From NCBI GenBank assembly GCA_964414425.1, contig CAYPWL010000075.1, positions 1 to 6,253 on the forward strand: a DNA stretch of 6,253 bases. The letters are read 5' to 3'. A model generated the notes under the pieces. It ran no database searches and had not been told where the DNA came from. It saw nothing but the letters and a program-made list of their open reading frames with translations. Every line of letters starts with the position of its first letter. The first letter of the stretch is position 1. Origin of the DNA: GYS-P2D sp964414425 (GTDB taxonomy: Bacteria; Bacteroidota; Bacteroidia; Chitinophagales; Saprospiraceae). A program made the position numbers and the translations under genes. This document shows positions 5,394 through 6,253 of the stretch, piece after piece.

Positions 5394-6253
5394 ATGAAGA
5401 ATATTCTTGTCCCGATAGATTTCAATGAAGTTTCTGCTAACGCTCTAAAATATGCGTACCAATGCTACTCCAATGATAAGATATATATATATGTCATGTA
5501 TACAGCGGCCTTTACTCTAGTAAGAGAAACTATATCAAGGCTGGATCGACTAAAAACCAAATAATTAAAGAAGATCTAAACCCTTCTATGTCATAAAGTG
5601 CTTGGGGATGACTATCAAAAAGAACGCATCGAATTAATCGTGTTAGAGGGCAACCCAATTATACAGATTGTAAAAGCTGCATATAGAATAGGGGCTCATC
5701 GGATTGTAATGGGGAGGCGAGAAAAATATGATATGCTTGATAAGGTCATGGGCACAGTATCCCTGGGTGTCATAAAAAGCGCACAGATACCGACTCTATT
5801 AATTCCCGCAAACCATACATTTCAGTACTATGAATCAGTACTTGTCACCTTAGATTCTGACATTGATGATGATCATCTTGAATTAGTTAATGAATGGAAC
5901 AAATTGCATAATGCGACACTGCATATTAGCCATGTTGCCCATCCATTTGATAATACTCGATTAATATCCAAAGAGCTAAATGACGAGGTTAAAGATGAGC
6001 TTAATTCAGCCTATGATTATCAGATCAATCTAAGTATTAGTAAGGATCCTGCAGAAACGATAATTAATACTGCAGAAAATGGATATTATGACCTCATCAT
6101 TATGTTTCCAAAACGAGAAGGACTAATAAGGACGATCTTTTTAAATTCTATGGTCAAGCAGGTTGCACAAAAAAGTAATACACCAATGTTATTTCTTTTC
6201 ATTAAGCATGCTGAATGGAAAACAGGTAAATGTTATGGACAGAAGGTAAATAG
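5394..6253 (+). pseudogene. Tandem universal stress protein with two frame breaks, open at right edge
   Basis: The ATG at 5394 starts a typical USP (MKNILVPIDFNEVSANALKY), but that frame stops at 5562-5564. From about 5493 the family sequence continues in the -1 frame (CHVYSGLYSSKR, then KAGSTKNQIIKEDLNPS) to about 5588. It then returns to the original frame (CHKVLGDDYQKERIELIV) and stays open to the end of the window. Domain 1 has a variant loop, MGRREKYDMLDKVMGTVS, in which the second motif Gly is Glu, a common Bacteroidota USP variant. Domain 2, from VLVTLDSD onward, ends TPMLFLFIKHAEW and continues past the edge. The first break coincides with an (AT)6 run at 5481-5492; five units would restore the frame there. 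Decay, sequencing error or repeat slippage are all possible; the rest of the sequence shows no decay. GTG at 5598 could start a truncated product. It is the third gene of the CBS operon. Confidence 0.8.
5481..5492 (+). repeat. (AT)6 dinucleotide run inside a USP gene
   Basis: Six AT units lie in the codons for the second strand of the third USP. One unit fewer gives KIYICHVYSGLY, matching USP family spacing, so the run is where the first frame break occurred. A two-base repeat in coding sequence is prone to slippage. It may be a real mutation, a phase-variable tract or a sequencing artefact. Confidence 0.6.

Noticed and set aside
5481..5600. Programmed ribosomal frameshifting in the third USP
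   Set aside because: It would need two opposite shifts; no slippery heptamer with a downstream structure was recognised. Mutation or sequencing error is simpler.
6251..6253. TAG at the last three bases as the stop of the third USP
   Set aside because: It is out of frame with the open USP frame, which ends in a partial codon, and its own frame has a TAA at 6227. The end of the gene is not visible.
1..6253. Mobile element, phage, CRISPR or tRNA content
   Set aside because: No transposase or integrase motifs, no regularly spaced repeats, no tRNA-like structure and no abrupt composition change were seen.

Overview
This AT-rich window (no tools were used; GC looks to be about 38-40%) reads as chromosomal DNA of a Bacteroidota bacterium. 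The reasons are protein flavour (Bacteroidota-type tandem universal stress proteins), near-absence of Shine-Dalgarno sequences with A/T-rich leaders, and one clear TAnnTTTG-type promoter box. The genus cannot be fixed from the sequence. No rRNA, tRNA, CRISPR array, insertion sequence or phage gene was seen.

Layout. (1) 1-1115, plus strand: a short HPF/RaiA-like ribosome-hibernation protein overlaps by one base (TAATG) a tandem universal stress protein (USP). (2) 1116-1215: a gap with an imperfect hairpin and a weak dyad. (3) 1216-1389, plus: a 57-residue two-helix membrane protein, convergent with the next gene. (4) 3787 to 1401, minus strand: a two-gene signalling unit. It comprises a soluble PAS histidine kinase whose PAS domain carries the FixL haem-pocket residues, followed by a response regulator whose receiver is fused to a CRP/FNR-type cNMP-fold plus HTH output. 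(5) 3788-3876: a compact divergent control region with two TGA-N6-TCA dyads 22 bp apart and a TAnnTTTG promoter box. (6) 3877-6253, plus: an operon of a two-CBS-domain protein, a USP with an N-terminal thioredoxin-like domain lacking cysteines, and a third tandem USP that is broken by two compensating frame changes and runs off the right edge.

Reading of the whole. The sensor, the regulator, its plausible binding sites and a set of dormancy/stress effectors (ribosome hibernation, USPs, CBS adenylate sensor) sit together. The gene content resembles the mycobacterial DosS/DosR hypoxia regulon, but is built from FixL-like and FixK-like parts. The regulator looks like a FixJ-type receiver joined directly to a FixK/FNR-type output, which would shorten the FixL-FixJ-FixK cascade to two proteins. 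That the system senses oxygen or NO and drives entry into a quiescent state is an inference; domain identities, motifs and DNA dyads are seen directly.
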